The notes: generated by a model not told the origin, from the sequence alone. A stretch of DNA of 64,000 nucleotides from Thiosocius sp963736445 (GCA_963736445.1 CAVTOY010000014.1:186001-250000); one strand, 5' to 3'. Counted from the stretch's first letter, positions 35,537 to 45,094 are shown. Program-made: numbers and translations.

Positions 35537-36673
35537 CTACTGCAGCGCAGCCGGCGCCGGTGGCACCTTACGTTGCGCATCATCCCCGGCGGTGTCGGTC
35601 ATGACCATCACCGAGCAGGTGGTGCCGACCCGCAGATCCACCCCGTCCGGCACCTCAGTCAGATGGATCCGCACCGGGACGCGCTGGGCCAGCCGTATCC
35701 AGTCAAACGTGGGACTGACGTTGGGCAGCAGGTCGGTGCCGGTACTGCCATCCTGCTGGGCGATACCCCATCCCAGGCTGTCCACGTAGCCTTCCAGCGG
35801 CGCATCGGGATAGGTCATCAGCGTGACCACCGCCTTGTCCCCCGCATTCACCTTCGCGATCCGGTTCTCCCTGAAGTAGGCATCGACCCTCAGGCTCGAG
35901 ACGTCCACCAGCGCCAGCGCGGCCTGGTTGGCCACGGCCTGGGTCCCCAGGCGCAGATTGAGATTGGTCACATATCCGTCTGCCGGCGCCCGCACCTCGG
36001 TGAACTCGAGATTGAGCTCCGCCTGTTCGAGCGCAGCCAAGGCGGCCTTGACCTGAGAATTGTCTTCGCCGATGCCGCCGAGCTGGGCCTCGGCCTCCGC
36101 CAGCATCGCCTCGGATTCGGCCAGGTTCGCCTTGGCTTGCAGGAACTCCGCCCGAGCGCTCCGCTGGTCCTGCAACGACACCTCGTAACTGGCCTTGGCC
36201 ACCTCCAGAGCGCGTTTCGACGTGGCCTTCTGCGGCAGCAGTTCCTGCTGGCGCTGATATTCGGCCTTGTTCTTGGCGATGGTGGAGGTGTAGGAGGCGA
36301 TCTGGCTCTGGGCCCGCTCGATATTGCCCCGCGCCACATCGACGGCCGCACGTGCCGAGTCGACATTTTTTTCCAGCGCGCGGACGTTGTCGCCGGTCTC
36401 GTCGAGCTGCGCCCGGGCCTGGTCTACTGCCGCCTGAAAGGTGCGCGGATCGACGCGGAACAAGAGCTCCCCTGCCTTGACGAACTGGTTGTCGCGGATC
36501 GGCAATTCGACGATCGGCCCGGTCACTCGCGGGGTCACCTGGATGATATCTGCCTTGACCTGTCCGTCCCGGGTCCACGGGTTGACCACGTAGTCCCAAT
36601 ACTTGAACAGCGCCAGCAAGACAGCGACGAGGACCACGGCTCCGGTCAGCAGGTATCTCACGGCTGTCTTCAA
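35537..36673 (-). CDS. Membrane-fusion adaptor of HlyD/EmrA type
   Basis: A 378-residue periplasmic adaptor. An N-terminal anchor (YLLTGAVVLVAVLLALFKYW) is followed by TRDGQVKADIIQVTPRVTG, the lipoyl half typical of EmrA/AaeA (seen as VTPRVTGPI), a long coiled-coil hairpin (residues about 85-210) and a second lipoyl half and barrel (VRAPADGYVTNLNLRLGT; VVTLMTYPDAPLEGYVDSLG). It should connect an inner-membrane FUSC-type pump to the outer-membrane channel encoded next. Because the FUSC gene upstream is broken, this adaptor may lack its own partner. Confidence 0.92.
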   Translation of the reverse strand: MKTAVRYLLTGAVVLVAVLLALFKYWDYVVNPWTRDGQVKADIIQVTPRVTGPIVELPIRDNQFVKAGELLFRVDPRTFQAAVDQARAQLDETGDNVRALEKNVDSARAAVDVARGNIERAQSQIASYTSTIAKNKAEYQRQQELLPQKATSKRALEVAKASYEVSLQDQRSARAEFLQAKANLAESEAMLAEAEAQLGGIGEDNSQVKAALAALEQAELNLEFTEVRAPADGYVTNLNLRLGTQAVANQAALALVDVSSLRVDAYFRENRIAKVNAGDKAVVTLMTYPDAPLEGYVDSLGWGIAQQDGSTGTDLLPNVSPTFDWIRLAQRVPVRIHLTEVPDGVDLRVGTTCSVMVMTDTAGDDAQRKVPPAPAALQ

Positions 36674-36674
36674 T

Positions 36675-36887
36675 CTAGATTCCTACAAAGACAGATCCGA
36701 TCAGCATCGTATAGATGACGACCATTGCGAGCATCACGAGCGGCGGGTTGGCGAAAAAACGGGAAAGGCGGTAGCGATTCAGCAAACCTGTGGTCAGGAC
36801 CGCACTGAGGAGCCCCAGTGTCGCTGCGATCAATAGGGGTGGAAAACAGACCTCGCCGGTCGCGAACTCATGCGGCAACGGGAACAT
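36675..36887 (-). CDS. DUF1656 small membrane protein (AaeX-like)
   Basis: A 70-residue protein with two transmembrane helices (CFPPLLIAATLGLLSAVLTTG and PLVMLAMVVIYTMLIGSVFV, seen as LLIAATLGLLSAVL and MLAMVVIYTMLIGSVF) and the N-terminal PHEFATGEVCFPP segment typical of DUF1656. Members stand beside HlyD-type adaptors in aaeXAB-like operons; their role is not settled. It ends one base before the adaptor's start codon region, indicating tight coupling. Confidence 0.88.
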   Translation of the reverse strand: MFPLPHEFATGEVCFPPLLIAATLGLLSAVLTTGLLNRYRLSRFFANPPLVMLAMVVIYTMLIGSVFVGI

Positions 36888-37156
36888 CAGGCACGGCTCT
36901 CAGCTGCCCGCGGATCATTCTGCCGTTTCATTGACTGCTCAGATGATCTTCCGGGATAAGCCTGACGCATCAATAAGTCCTTGTTGTTGCCTACCGGACT
37001 CTTTCCGCCGCTGGCACTCTGGCTAGGCGAGCGCGCGCCTATCATATATAAAAATCGGGTCATTGACATCCGGTCCGGCTGGTGCAGTCGCGCTTCCCAC
37101 AGGCTTTGCGTTGCCGACAGCTCATAGAACTGCCTTTGAAATATGATCCCATCGAT

Positions 37157-39320
37157 TCAGAATCTCGCGTCTCTCCACCGCTCCCAGTCGATGCTGTCGG
37201 TCCTCTCCTGGTAAGCCACCAGTGCTTGCGATACGCCCCGGTATGCGCCAAGTAGACGATAGAGCCGTTCGGCGTCCCGTTCCCTGGATTCGCCGTCTGC
37301 CGCGTCGTCCATGACGGTCCTTATGCGCTCTTCAAGATGATCGAGGAACTTGGCGAGCTGGTCGCGCAATGTACCGCCACCTGCCCCCGAACTCGCTGAC
37401 AGCGTATTGCAGGCACTGATCATCCCGTCCTTCCAGGTACGGAGATCGTCCCGCAGCTTCTCCGCGAGAACGTCCGCCTGCGGCTGGCCGCCCACCGCCT
37501 GCATTGCACGCAGACGCGCGGAGAGTACGCGCAGGTCGGCGATGAGATCCTGGACACGACCAGCCGGCGTGTCGGCCAGCGCAGCGGGGCCGATGTGCGG
37601 CGCCCATCCGGCCAGCTTGGCAGGGATCGTGGAGACCTCCCGCAGGTGGAAGGCCTGCATCCGCCGCTCCTGACGAGTGGGCCGCAGGCCCGGATCCCTG
37701 CCGAGGGTCGAGATCAAGTGCTGGCAGCTGCGAAAGTAGCGGCGAAGTAGGCGCAGGAACACCCGCTCGGGACGCCATGAGATAGGGAAATGGGCGGTCA
37801 GCGCCAGGATCGCGAAGATCGCAACGAACATCATCGCGGCAGTAGAGATAGTGAGGAAGCTGTATGTCTGCTCGTTGGAGATGGACGCAATGACAAAGAA
37901 GATAGCGAGCCCCCCGCTCGACCCAGCATCTGTCGCGGCTCGGAAAAGCGATAGCAAAAGAGGAACGTCGTCCCGAAGATGACCAGGCCCAGCCCAGCGA
38001 AGCTCGACAGCTGCGGCATGATGAACAGATAAATCGCGCTGGCGCACACAATGCCGATGGTGGCGGGTGCAAAAAGCATCGCTATCGGTATTTGAGGGGC
38101 CGTTGCGATTGCAATACCGAGGCCGCCAGCCATGGCCACGAGACCCGCACCACCGGGAAGACCGTCGACATAGATGAGCGCCAGGAACGCAGCCCATAGG
38201 ATGGTCAAATAGCGGAGCGTATAGCCCAGGCGCTCCGGGTCGGGCCAGACCGTGCGCGTATCCGCAGGCTTCCCTCTTGCCGGCCGCAGCTCGATTTTGC
38301 CATGGCCTCTGATCGTGCATACGACGTCGAATAAAGCTCCGGTGGCCCGATCTAGATCTAACAGTCGGTCGCGCATCACGGTGATCGCGGCCTGCTCGAA
38401 ATGCGACAGCTGATTAACGCTGCCTTGGGCCAGAGGCAGCTCGACTGGCTGTGGTCCCCGACCGGGCAACTCTGCAGCCAGCATGCTCGCGACCTGGGCC
38501 AGACGACGCTCGAGCTCGGCGCCAAAGGCCTCTAGATTCGGCAGCAACGCGGTGAGATCCAGGGCCTGGACTTCCACAAAACTCTCGCGCCACTGTTCCA
38601 TAGTCTCCGCCAACGTCGTGGCCAGGGTTTGGTAACGCCGCCACTGTGCCGCAGTCTCCCGGATCTCGTAGCTCTCCATTTTCGCCGCCACGAGCGACCG
38701 TCCCACTAACCCAACTGCGCGGCTTGCTGCCCTCTCAGCTTCTGTGCGTCCTCCGACAGGTCTTCTTTCCCCACCATCCTGAGATAGGCGCCAAGAAGCT
38801 GCTGCTGTGTGGAGGCCAGATTGCGAGTCGCCGCGTCGAATTCAGGGCGGCTGCTGACTGGTCAGACAAATAGCGTAACCAAGCTACAGACGAGAATGCC
38901 GAGCCCAGTCTGCAGGACCCGGATCACTGCGGTATCGAACGCGTTGACCGGGTCAGGGCCAGCGTCGAAACAGACGATGACACAGACAAAGGCGCTGACC
39001 TGCCAGAAGTATTGATACTTCGCCCCGGACACCATGTAGGCGCAAATACCGATGTAGATCGACAGGAACACCATGAACAACCAGCGCTCCTGGGCAAACA
39101 ACGCGATCAATGTCAGTGCGATCACGGCCGTGGTCACTGTGCCGAGCAAACGCAGCGCGGCCTTGCTCATAGATTCGCCGACCGTGGCCAGACTGACAAA
39201 GGCGACCGCGAAAGCTGCCCAATACGGCCTGTCCCAGTCCATCGACAAGGCGATGCCATAGGCGATCGTCATCGCCAGCGCGGTCTTGATGGATTCCTTT
39301 GCTTTTACAGAGAGAGTCAT
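37157..39320 (-). pseudogene. FUSC-family (AaeB-like) efflux transporter, disrupted by a stop and two frameshifts
   Basis: Three pieces add up to about 720 codons, the length of an AaeB-type pump. The first (39320-38862) has the N-terminal membrane block (KTALAMTIAYGIALSMDWDRPYWAAF, seen as AMTIAYGIALSMDW). It ends at a TGA where homologues have Trp (LFV-stop-PVSSRPEFDA). The same frame then runs to about 38715, where a one-base shift leads into MGRSLVAAKMESYEIRE. A second shift near 37925-37935 leads to GGLAIFFVIASISNEQTYSF and the cytoplasmic C-terminus. Three independent lesions in one gene argue for true decay rather than read error. The rest of the efflux operon downstream is intact. Confidence 0.82.
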
Positions 39321-39339
39321 CGATCAGCAATGAACCAAC

Positions 39340-39721
39340 GGCGTCGGACTAGGAGGGAATCATCAAAAAAAGAACCTCGCTGGATGTGGTTCATATTTCC
39401 GCTACTAGATGGTTTGGCAAAAAGTTCAACCGCTTCGTATTACGTGATTAGGAGCGTTGACGAGGCAAGAAAAACTTTAGAACACGCCGTTCTCGGGCCA
39501 CACTTAAAGGAATGTACAAGATTGCTATTGGGTATCAACGGGGTTTCAGCATCTGTCGTATTCGGCCACCCAGATGATCTCAAGTTTTGTTCCTCTATGA
39601 CGCTTTTCGATTTTGTTGTATCGACGAATTCCCCGTTTGAGGACGCGATCACCGAATACTGCGGGGGAGGCGTGTTGAAAAGACGTTGGCCAGCCTCAAC
39701 CTGCCAAATCCGCACAGTTGA
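39340..39721 (+). pseudogene. Remnant of a DUF1810-family gene
   Basis: A rightward fragment encoding PRWMWFIFPLLDGLAKSSTA, then YVIRSVDEARKTLEHAVLGP, HLKECTRLLLGINGVSA, FGHPDDLKFCSSMTLF, the core of DUF1810 (YfiF/calpastatin-like) proteins. The N-terminal segment before the WMWF motif is missing and no start codon with a ribosome-binding site is available. Near 39665 a one-base shift is needed to continue into RVEKTLASLNLPN and a stop at 39719-39721. It begins 20 bp from the start of the FUSC pseudogene, so both sit in one decayed patch. The opposite-strand frame here is a shadow. Confidence 0.7.
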
Positions 39722-39759
39722 TCATCAGCTACATTTTGTCCGGTGCACAAGGAGACAAC

Positions 39760-39975
39760 ATGCAGGGTGTCGCTCGAATTGTCATTCTAGCAGCCGCTTT
39801 CGGGCTGATGCTGTGGTTTGCGCTGGCGCGAAGCCCCGAGGACCCCGCGCCCAAGGAGACCACTTCGCGTCCAGCAGATACGGCCGATGACGCGCCGCCC
39901 GGGCAGCACCAGGACGGGTCCCGGGAAGAACGTGCTATATGGCGAGACACGGTGAATCAACGGCTGGGACGCTGA
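39760..39975 (+). CDS. Small membrane-anchored protein, 71 residues
   Basis: Begins at an ATG with a near-perfect AAGGAG five bases upstream. One N-terminal transmembrane helix (IVILAAAFGLMLWFAL) is followed by a polar, acidic and proline-rich tail (SPEDPAPKETTSRPADTADD) ending EERAIWRDTVNQRLGR. It is probably anchored in the inner membrane with a periplasmic or cytoplasmic tail. No family recognised. It converges on hspQ. Confidence 0.6.
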   Translation: MQGVARIVILAAAFGLMLWFALARSPEDPAPKETTSRPADTADDAPPGQHQDGSREERAIWRDTVNQRLGR

Positions 39976-40058
39976 CCTGCATATCGCTTTCTTATGCGAC
40001 GCAGCACCTAGCCTGCCGGGATCCCCCATCCCGCGCGTCGTTTATGCCTCGCAGCCTG

Positions 40059-40368
40059 TCAATGCGTCTGGTGTTGGTACACGCCGTCCCGATAGCCGGT
40101 GAACAGTTCGGCCAGCGCAGGATTGGATACCGGCGCCGTGTCCGGTGCGGCCTCGAGGTTGCGCTCGGCGACATAGGTCTGGTGATCGCCGCCGTCGACC
40201 ACGACACGGTACCAGGGCTGGTCTTTCGGGGGCCGCGAGCGAGCTACCTGCTCATACCATGCCTCGGGACCCTTGGAAGCTGGCGTCCACGTCCACCACC
40301 ACGCCACGGTAATTGAAGCGACTATGAAAAATGATCTGTCCGACAAAAAACTTCGGTTTCGCCGTCAT
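40059..40368 (-). pseudogene. hspQ: HspQ/YccV-like protein, one-base frameshift in a GGG run
   Basis: The true start is the ATG at 40368 (MTAKPKFFVGQIIFHSRFNY), with GAGGAGGAAGG upstream. The YccV domain continues RGVVVDVDASFQGS, then an extra base in the GGG run at 40266-40268 shifts the frame. The other frame carries EAWYEQVARSRPPKDQPWY and TYVAERNLEAAPDT, the most conserved part of the family. Deleting one base restores about 102 residues, normal for HspQ, which binds hemimethylated DNA and modulates DnaA and Lon substrates. A homopolymer indel suggests a sequencing error. It follows cmoB by 25 bp. Confidence 0.82.
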
Positions 40369-40393
40369 TGTGCCTTCCTCCTCGAGAGATAGG

Positions 40394-41383
40394 TCAGGCC
40401 TCCGCAATCAGGACTGCTCGCCGTGGTGCAGGGTACCCCTCGACCGTAAATCGCTTATCGGCGGGATCGAGAAAATCTGCAAGGGACTCGAACGTCATCC
40501 ACGCCGTCGCCCGTTGCTCGTCTACCGTCGTCGCGGTGACGTCAACCAGTTGGACAGCGCGAAATCCGCATCGTTTCAGCCAATTCTGCAGCATCCCCGC
40601 GGTCGGGATGAACCAGACGTTGCGCATCTTGGCGTAGCGGCCAGCCGGCACCAGGAGCTGATCATCCCCACCCTCGATTACCAGGGTCTCGAGTACCAGT
40701 TGGCCGCCTGCCCGCAGCGCGCCCCGCAGCTCGAGCAGATGATCGATCGGCGAGCGCCGATGATACAGAATTCCCATCGACAGCACCGTGTCGAAGCGGG
40801 CCATACCGGCCGGTAGAGCCTCGATACCCAGTGGGAGCAAATGCACCCGTCCTGCAAGGTCGGGAGACATCGGCGCCAGCAGCCTTCGGATGGCGAGAAA
40901 CTGGGCCAGAAACAGCGCCGCGGGATCGATTCCGATTACCCGCCGTGCACCTGCGTCGGCAAGTCGCCAACAATGGTAGCCATTGCCGCATCCCACATCG
41001 AGCACCAGCCGCCCGGACAACGACGCGAGGCTCGAGCGTATACGTTCCCACTTCCAGTCGGACCGCCATTCGGTGTCGAGCACGACGTCAGCGATCCGGT
41101 ATGGCCCTTTGCGCCACGGACGCAAGGCACGCAAGGCACGCAGCAGTGCATCGCGCACATCTACCGACATTACCGCATCGGGGTTGAGGTTGATGGCACC
41201 ATCATGGCAGTCGACCGTCCCCTTGCCCAGGCTTGGTAATCCGTTCAGCGCCCTGTGCCACCGGGCCCAGTCACCATGCGGCGCAAGGTTCAACGCCTGA
41301 TCCAACTGATGCGCTATCTGCTCCGCCCAGGGATCCAGTCTCTCCGTCAGCAGCATCTGCCGGAGTGACTCGGCATCGATCAT
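40394..41383 (-). CDS. cmoB: tRNA U34 carboxymethyltransferase
   Basis: A 329-residue enzyme (E. coli CmoB 323). It transfers the carboxymethyl group of carboxy-SAM to 5-hydroxyuridine at tRNA position 34, giving cmo5U. The N-terminal WRKGPYRIADVVLDTEWRSDWKWERI segment (seen as GPYRIADVVLDTEWRSDWKW) and the SAM motif LVLDVGCGNGYHCWRL near residue 125 are diagnostic, with MGILYHRRSPIDHL near 200 and the C-terminal SLADFLDPADKRFTVEGYPAP. Its ATG overlaps the cmoA stop (ATGA), reflecting their shared pathway. Confidence 0.95.
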   Translation of the reverse strand: MIDAESLRQMLLTERLDPWAEQIAHQLDQALNLAPHGDWARWHRALNGLPSLGKGTVDCHDGAINLNPDAVMSVDVRDALLRALRALRPWRKGPYRIADVVLDTEWRSDWKWERIRSSLASLSGRLVLDVGCGNGYHCWRLADAGARRVIGIDPAALFLAQFLAIRRLLAPMSPDLAGRVHLLPLGIEALPAGMARFDTVLSMGILYHRRSPIDHLLELRGALRAGGQLVLETLVIEGGDDQLLVPAGRYAKMRNVWFIPTAGMLQNWLKRCGFRAVQLVDVTATTVDEQRATAWMTFESLADFLDPADKRFTVEGYPAPRRAVLIAEA

Positions 41384-42110
41384 TTTCGCGCCACCAGCGA
41401 CACAAAATTAAAGCATTGAAACCATAGATCGATGCGCGCAAAGCCGGCTTGGCGCAGGCGTTGCTGATGGATGCACAACGTCTCCGGTATCAGGACATTC
41501 TCCAACGCATTGCGCTTCGACTTATCTCGAGATCGCTGTAGCCGTTGGCGCTCTTGAAGGCATGATGCATCTCTGTCAGAAGCCGGTCGGCAGATTCATC
41601 GGCGCCGGCAATCTTCTCCGACAAAATCAGGATGCCGCCCTCGGTCAGACCCGCATGGACGCGTTCGAGTAGCGCAAGCCGATCGCCTGGCGGCAGGAAC
41701 TGCAGTGTGAAGTTCGAAACCACCACCGAGGCCCGTTCAATCGCCACCTCGCGCACATCTGCGCACAACCACTGTATCTGCGGATACCGCGCAGACAAAA
41801 TAGATTGTGCACGTGACAACATCGCCGGCGCATTATCGACGCCCACCACCTTGCAGTTCCTGCCGGCACTGCCCGCGGCGAGGGCAGCTGTCGAAGCGCC
41901 CAGCGAACACCCGAGATCCAGCAGGGCGCTGCCCGGGTGTGCATAACGCTCGGCCAGTAACTGGATCATCTGGATGATCACCGCATACCCGGGTACCGAG
42001 CGTTTGATCATGTCGGGGAATACCGCTGCGACGGCGTCATCGAAGACAAAACCGCCCGCCGGTGACGTCTCACCGGCATACAAGCGGTCGCTGGAATCGC
42101 TATCCGTCAA
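41380..42110 (-). pseudogene. cmoA: Carboxy-SAM synthase, frameshifted near the C-terminus
   Basis: CmoA makes carboxy-S-adenosylmethionine from prephenate and SAM. The main part has FDDAVAAVFPDMIKRSVPGY, the SAM motif LLDLGCSLGASTAALAA, and VVVSNFTLQFLPPGDR. After NGYSDLEIS (near 41522) the frame ends early (SAMRWRMS). The alternative frame supplies KRNALENVLIPETL and IDLWFQCFNFVSLVARK, the normal end, stopping at 41380. One missing base explains this. The start is taken as a TTG at 42110 behind a G-rich tract, giving about 20 residues before FVFDD as in E. coli; a GTG at 42152 is the alternative. Confidence 0.82.
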
Positions 42111-42161
42111 GGTTAGGCCCCCCCGATGGACCGAAAGCCGGGCGCCGACCACTTCGAGGCC

Positions 42162-42507
42162 TCACTCCGCCTCCCCATAATCAATGGTGATTTCGGCGTC
42201 ATGGGCAATCGCGCGCAGCGCATACAGGTCGAAGCCATCGAACACCGCATTGGATGGCGATGCATGATTGAGGTAGCGCAGCATGTTCCTGCCGCTGCGC
42301 CCGATCGGATCTGCGTCGCCACCCTGATTCGTATACCCAAAGGACATACATGCCATCGCGGCGCACCGCAGGTCCATGAAAGGTACCGATGTATTCGCCT
42401 TTCGCGAGCTTGCGCGCCGCAAATACGCCCGTCCCATGGATCGACGATGCTGCGACATAGACCGTGCCGCGCAACTGGGCATCGGTGCTGCGCGGCTGCC
42501 GATTCAT
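42162..42507 (-). pseudogene. Small SET-domain protein, frameshifted
   Basis: A bacterial SET-domain protein of about 115 residues. It starts at the ATG at 42507, overlapping the deacetylase-like stop (ATGA). Residues GTVYVAASSIHGTGVFAARK and GEYIGTFHGPAVRRDGMYVLW form the N-SET part. Near 42335 one base is missing, after which GRNMLRYLNHASPSNAVFDG and LYALRAIAHDAEITIDYGEAE complete the domain, including the NHxxxxN SAM-binding motif and the DYGE end. SET proteins methylate lysines; the target here is unknown. It is encoded just before cmoA. Confidence 0.75.
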
Positions 42508-43380
42508 GCCGGCACCTGGATACTCTGCATCGCCACTCTGACCCTGGCCACCCGCGACGGCACCCCAACCCGCCTGGTGATGGGGCAGAGTATCCGGGTC
42601 GACGCCGCCGAGGACCTCGCCCAGGGTGCGAATGGAGCCACCCTGTCCGCGCCACATCACCAGCAGTTTCTCCATCAACGGCAGCAAATCCAGCCCCTCG
42701 CGTTCGGCACTGACCGCATATACGTGCCCGGCCGGCAACAAATGCCGGCTTTCCGCATACAGATACTCGTGGACATTGTCGCTCGAGACCCCTGGCTGGC
42801 ACAGCAATTCACCCGCCGTCGGCAGCGTTGTCGGGATCTCCGGAAGCACCGAACGTACACCCTGCAGGACCGGATAGTACGGATAGCGACCCCGCGTCAG
42901 CGTCGTGTAGCGATATCTGCTGGCCGACAATCCGCGCAGCAGGCCCGGATGGACCTGCCAGTTCGGTGTCGCCAGCGCGCACGGCGTCTCACCGCCGAGG
43001 CCGAGATAACGCGTCCACAGGGCTTCGCCCTGCTGCTCGACCCAAGGGTCATCGGCGTAGGCCAGCTGGTCGGCCCAGCGCTGTGGCGACAGGCCACACA
43101 AGCCCACCTCATGACCCTCGCCGCGCGCCGACGCCATCAGGCCAGCGGCTACCTTGCTCAACGATGGGGCTGCCAATAGGGTCCCATAGGCGAGTGCCGG
43201 CCAGCCCAGCAGTTGCCTCTCGCGCCAGGTCTTTCGCAGATGCCGACCCGACAGATCGCGCCCGAGCGGAAAGAAAAAGCTCGCTCGCACCTGATACTCG
43301 CCGAATAGCCGCAAGAGGTTCGGGATACCCTCGCGCAGTCCGCGCAGAGATCGGGCCTGGACACGCAAAGCGACGCGCAT
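42504..43380 (-). pseudogene. ArnD-like polysaccharide deacetylase homologue lacking metal ligands, frameshifted at the end
   Basis: About 291 residues resembling ArnD (4-deoxy-4-formamido-arabinose lipid deformylase). The framework is clear: LREGIPNLLRLFGEYQVRASFFFPLGRDLSGRHL (seen as LREGIPNLLRLF and RASFFFPLG), HEVGLCGLSPQRW, and IPTTLPTAGELL. The catalytic DxD of the family is VQAR here, and the His-rich metal site after HEVGL is missing, so hydrolase activity is doubtful. Near 42550 (GGGTGGCC) a one-base shift is needed to reach the normal end RVRVAMQSIQVPA and TGA at 42504; otherwise the frame runs on into the SET gene as an artificial fusion. No ribosome-binding site precedes the ATG. 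Confidence 0.65.
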
Positions 43381-43491
43381 GGGACAGGAGAGTTACGCTC
43401 GATCAAACCTCAAGTCTGAACGGGCCCAGCAGGCGTGACAAGTCAGTTGCTGGGCCGCAAGGCGGCTCGGTGGAGCCGTATTCCGTGGCGT

Positions 43492-43773
43492 TCAACGATC
43501 CCGCGCTGGTTGGCTGTGGGATGACACGACGCTCGATCGGATGTCAGATCGGGGTCGCTCGACGTCGCGGTCCTGCGTCGGCCTGCAATGCCCCTCGTAA
43601 ACGGACATCACCGCTTTCAATTCAGAGATTACGGCCGTTCGCTCTGAGGTCGAGAGACCCTCGACCTCAGACAATGCCTCGCCCGCCTCCAATGCCCTTA
43701 TGTCAGACCAGACGGCCTGGCAGCCCTTCTCACACAGATTCTCCACGCACTGGTCGACGAGTTTGCGATTCAC
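43492..43773 (-). CDS. Small conserved cysteine-containing protein of unknown function
   Basis: About 93 residues from a GTG at 43773 with GGGGAT upstream (a TTG two codons earlier is also possible). The conserved-looking part is the first 70 residues: VDQCVENLCEKGCQAVWSDI, then ERTAVISELKAVMSVYEGHC, with four cysteines; the C-terminal 25 residues are Ser/Arg-rich and look random. It is probably a cytoplasmic helical protein. It precedes the deacetylase-like gene on the same strand at a distance of 110 bp. Confidence 0.6.
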   Translation of the reverse strand: MNRKLVDQCVENLCEKGCQAVWSDIRALEAGEALSEVEGLSTSERTAVISELKAVMSVYEGHCRPTQDRDVERPRSDIRSSVVSSHSQPARDR

Positions 43774-43937
43774 GAGCAATCCCCTTGATCGGCTGCGGAA
43801 TTAGTATAAAACCATGCAATGACATAATCACGTACTAATATAAAAATACGGATTCGCCGCGATTATGTTCTTGCTTTGTTCTCTACCGCTGCTACTATTC
43901 TGGAGAACCAAAAGAAAACCTCTTGGAGGATCCAGGG

Positions 43938-44105
43938 ATGCAACCCAGCCGGTATTTCATGCGCGATCTGAACGGTCCCAAGATAGACAGCATTATGGAT
44001 TTCAACGTGGCGCTGCGCCGCAGCCGCTCACGGTCCCTGTTCGAGATCAGCGTATTCTTTGCGGCCTTGACCGCTTATCTGTGTGCCCTCGCATTCAGTG
44101 CATGA
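43938..44105 (+). CDS. Small single-helix membrane protein, 55 residues
   Basis: An ATG at 43938 has GGAGG eight bases upstream. The product is MQPSRYFMRDLNGPKIDSIM then DFNVALRRSRSRSLFEISVF, ending in a hydrophobic helix (FFAALTAYLCALAFSA). The basic RRSRSRS cluster before the helix predicts a cytoplasmic N-terminus. No family is recognised. It lies 237 bp before the proton-channel-like cluster and may or may not belong to it; the interval 44106-44342 shows no other gene. Confidence 0.5.
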   Translation: MQPSRYFMRDLNGPKIDSIMDFNVALRRSRSRSLFEISVFFAALTAYLCALAFSA

Positions 44106-44342
44106 GGGTCGTCCGCCCTCTACTGTCGCGTCCGGACAACCCCACCCCGATGGACACCTGGCTTCGCCTCCCTGGGATGCTGTGTAGCACGCTGAGAGTG
44201 GCGATGAATCCGGCCCTGGACGCGAGCAATAAACAGGCGCGGATCGGCCGACAACACGGGTTCTGAACAAGGCGCCGCACTGCGCTGCAAGGCGTTTGTT
44301 TATACTCTTTAGCTTGTTCGGCAATTGGGGCCGCTGCCGGTC

Positions 44343-45086
44343 ATGACCCGCTGCGCCGGCGCTTACCGCGCCTTTTATCGCTGGCTGATATTCTTCGGCA
44401 TCGTCTTGTTCGGCGGCTTCGTTGCCTACCGCAATGGACTGGTTGACCAGCTGCTGCGCACTGACGAAAGCTATCTTTCAGGCGTCATCCTCGCGCTGTT
44501 CTTACTCACGAGTCTCGACGCCGGACGGCGCGCGCGGTTTCTAGGCAGACAGTTATGCATCGCTATGGACATGTCGCTGCGCGCGCGCCAGGACCAGCCA
44601 CTGTTTGTCAACGACCCTGCGACGGGTGTGCGCTTTTGCACCGAAGACCACGCCGATTCTTACGCGCATCACCACCTGCTGCTGTTGGCCAACAAGACGA
44701 TTCAGCACGGAACACTGTGCCGTCAGGAACTGCTTCTGGAGCGGTTGGAGCAGGTACTGGGTCGCGGCCACGAGACGGGCTGGTTTCTCGCTGATCTGAT
44801 GATCCGTCTGGGGCTGTTGGGGACCGTGATCGGTTTTATTTTTATGCTCAGCTCGGTGGCTCAGGTGCCTAGCGTCGATGTCCAGGTGTTGCAGCAGTTA
44901 CTTACCGATATGAGCGGCGGAATGCGCGTGGCGCTCTACACCACACTGACGGGTCTGGGCGCAGGTATCCTGCTGGGGTTTCAGTATCGACTGCTCGACG
45001 GCGCGGTCGATCACCTGATGGCCGAGATCATTGAGCTGTCCGAGGTTCACGTCACGGCCGAGCTGCGCCGTTTGACCGAGGCTTGA
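44343..45086 (+). CDS. MotA/TolQ/ExbB-like proton-channel subunit
   Basis: About 247 residues with two N-terminal transmembrane helices (WLIFFGIVLFGGFVAY; LSGVILALFLLTSLDAG), a cytoplasmic loop of roughly 90 residues, and two C-terminal helices. The latter carry the family signatures GLLGTVIGFIFMLSS (near 163) and VALYTTLTGLGAGILLGFQY (near 200), matching the TolQ/ExbB helices that line the proton path, including the GLLGTV motif and the TTLTG threonines. It is followed immediately by an ExbD-like gene. It is not a standard TolQ, ExbB or MotA, because no TonB, TolA or flagellar genes are nearby and the length and loop differ. Confidence 0.8.
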   Translation: MTRCAGAYRAFYRWLIFFGIVLFGGFVAYRNGLVDQLLRTDESYLSGVILALFLLTSLDAGRRARFLGRQLCIAMDMSLRARQDQPLFVNDPATGVRFCTEDHADSYAHHHLLLLANKTIQHGTLCRQELLLERLEQVLGRGHETGWFLADLMIRLGLLGTVIGFIFMLSSVAQVPSVDVQVLQQLLTDMSGGMRVALYTTLTGLGAGILLGFQYRLLDGAVDHLMAEIIELSEVHVTAELRRLTEA

Positions 45087-45094
45087 GGTCTGAC

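Noticed and set aside
39440..39715. Leftward 91-residue open frame
   Set aside because: It is antisense to the DUF1810 remnant, whose rightward sequence matches a known family.
42199..43380. Apparent deacetylase-SET fusion protein
   Set aside because: The fused frame results from a one-base shift near 42550; the other frame gives the normal deacetylase end and a TGA overlapping the SET start codon.
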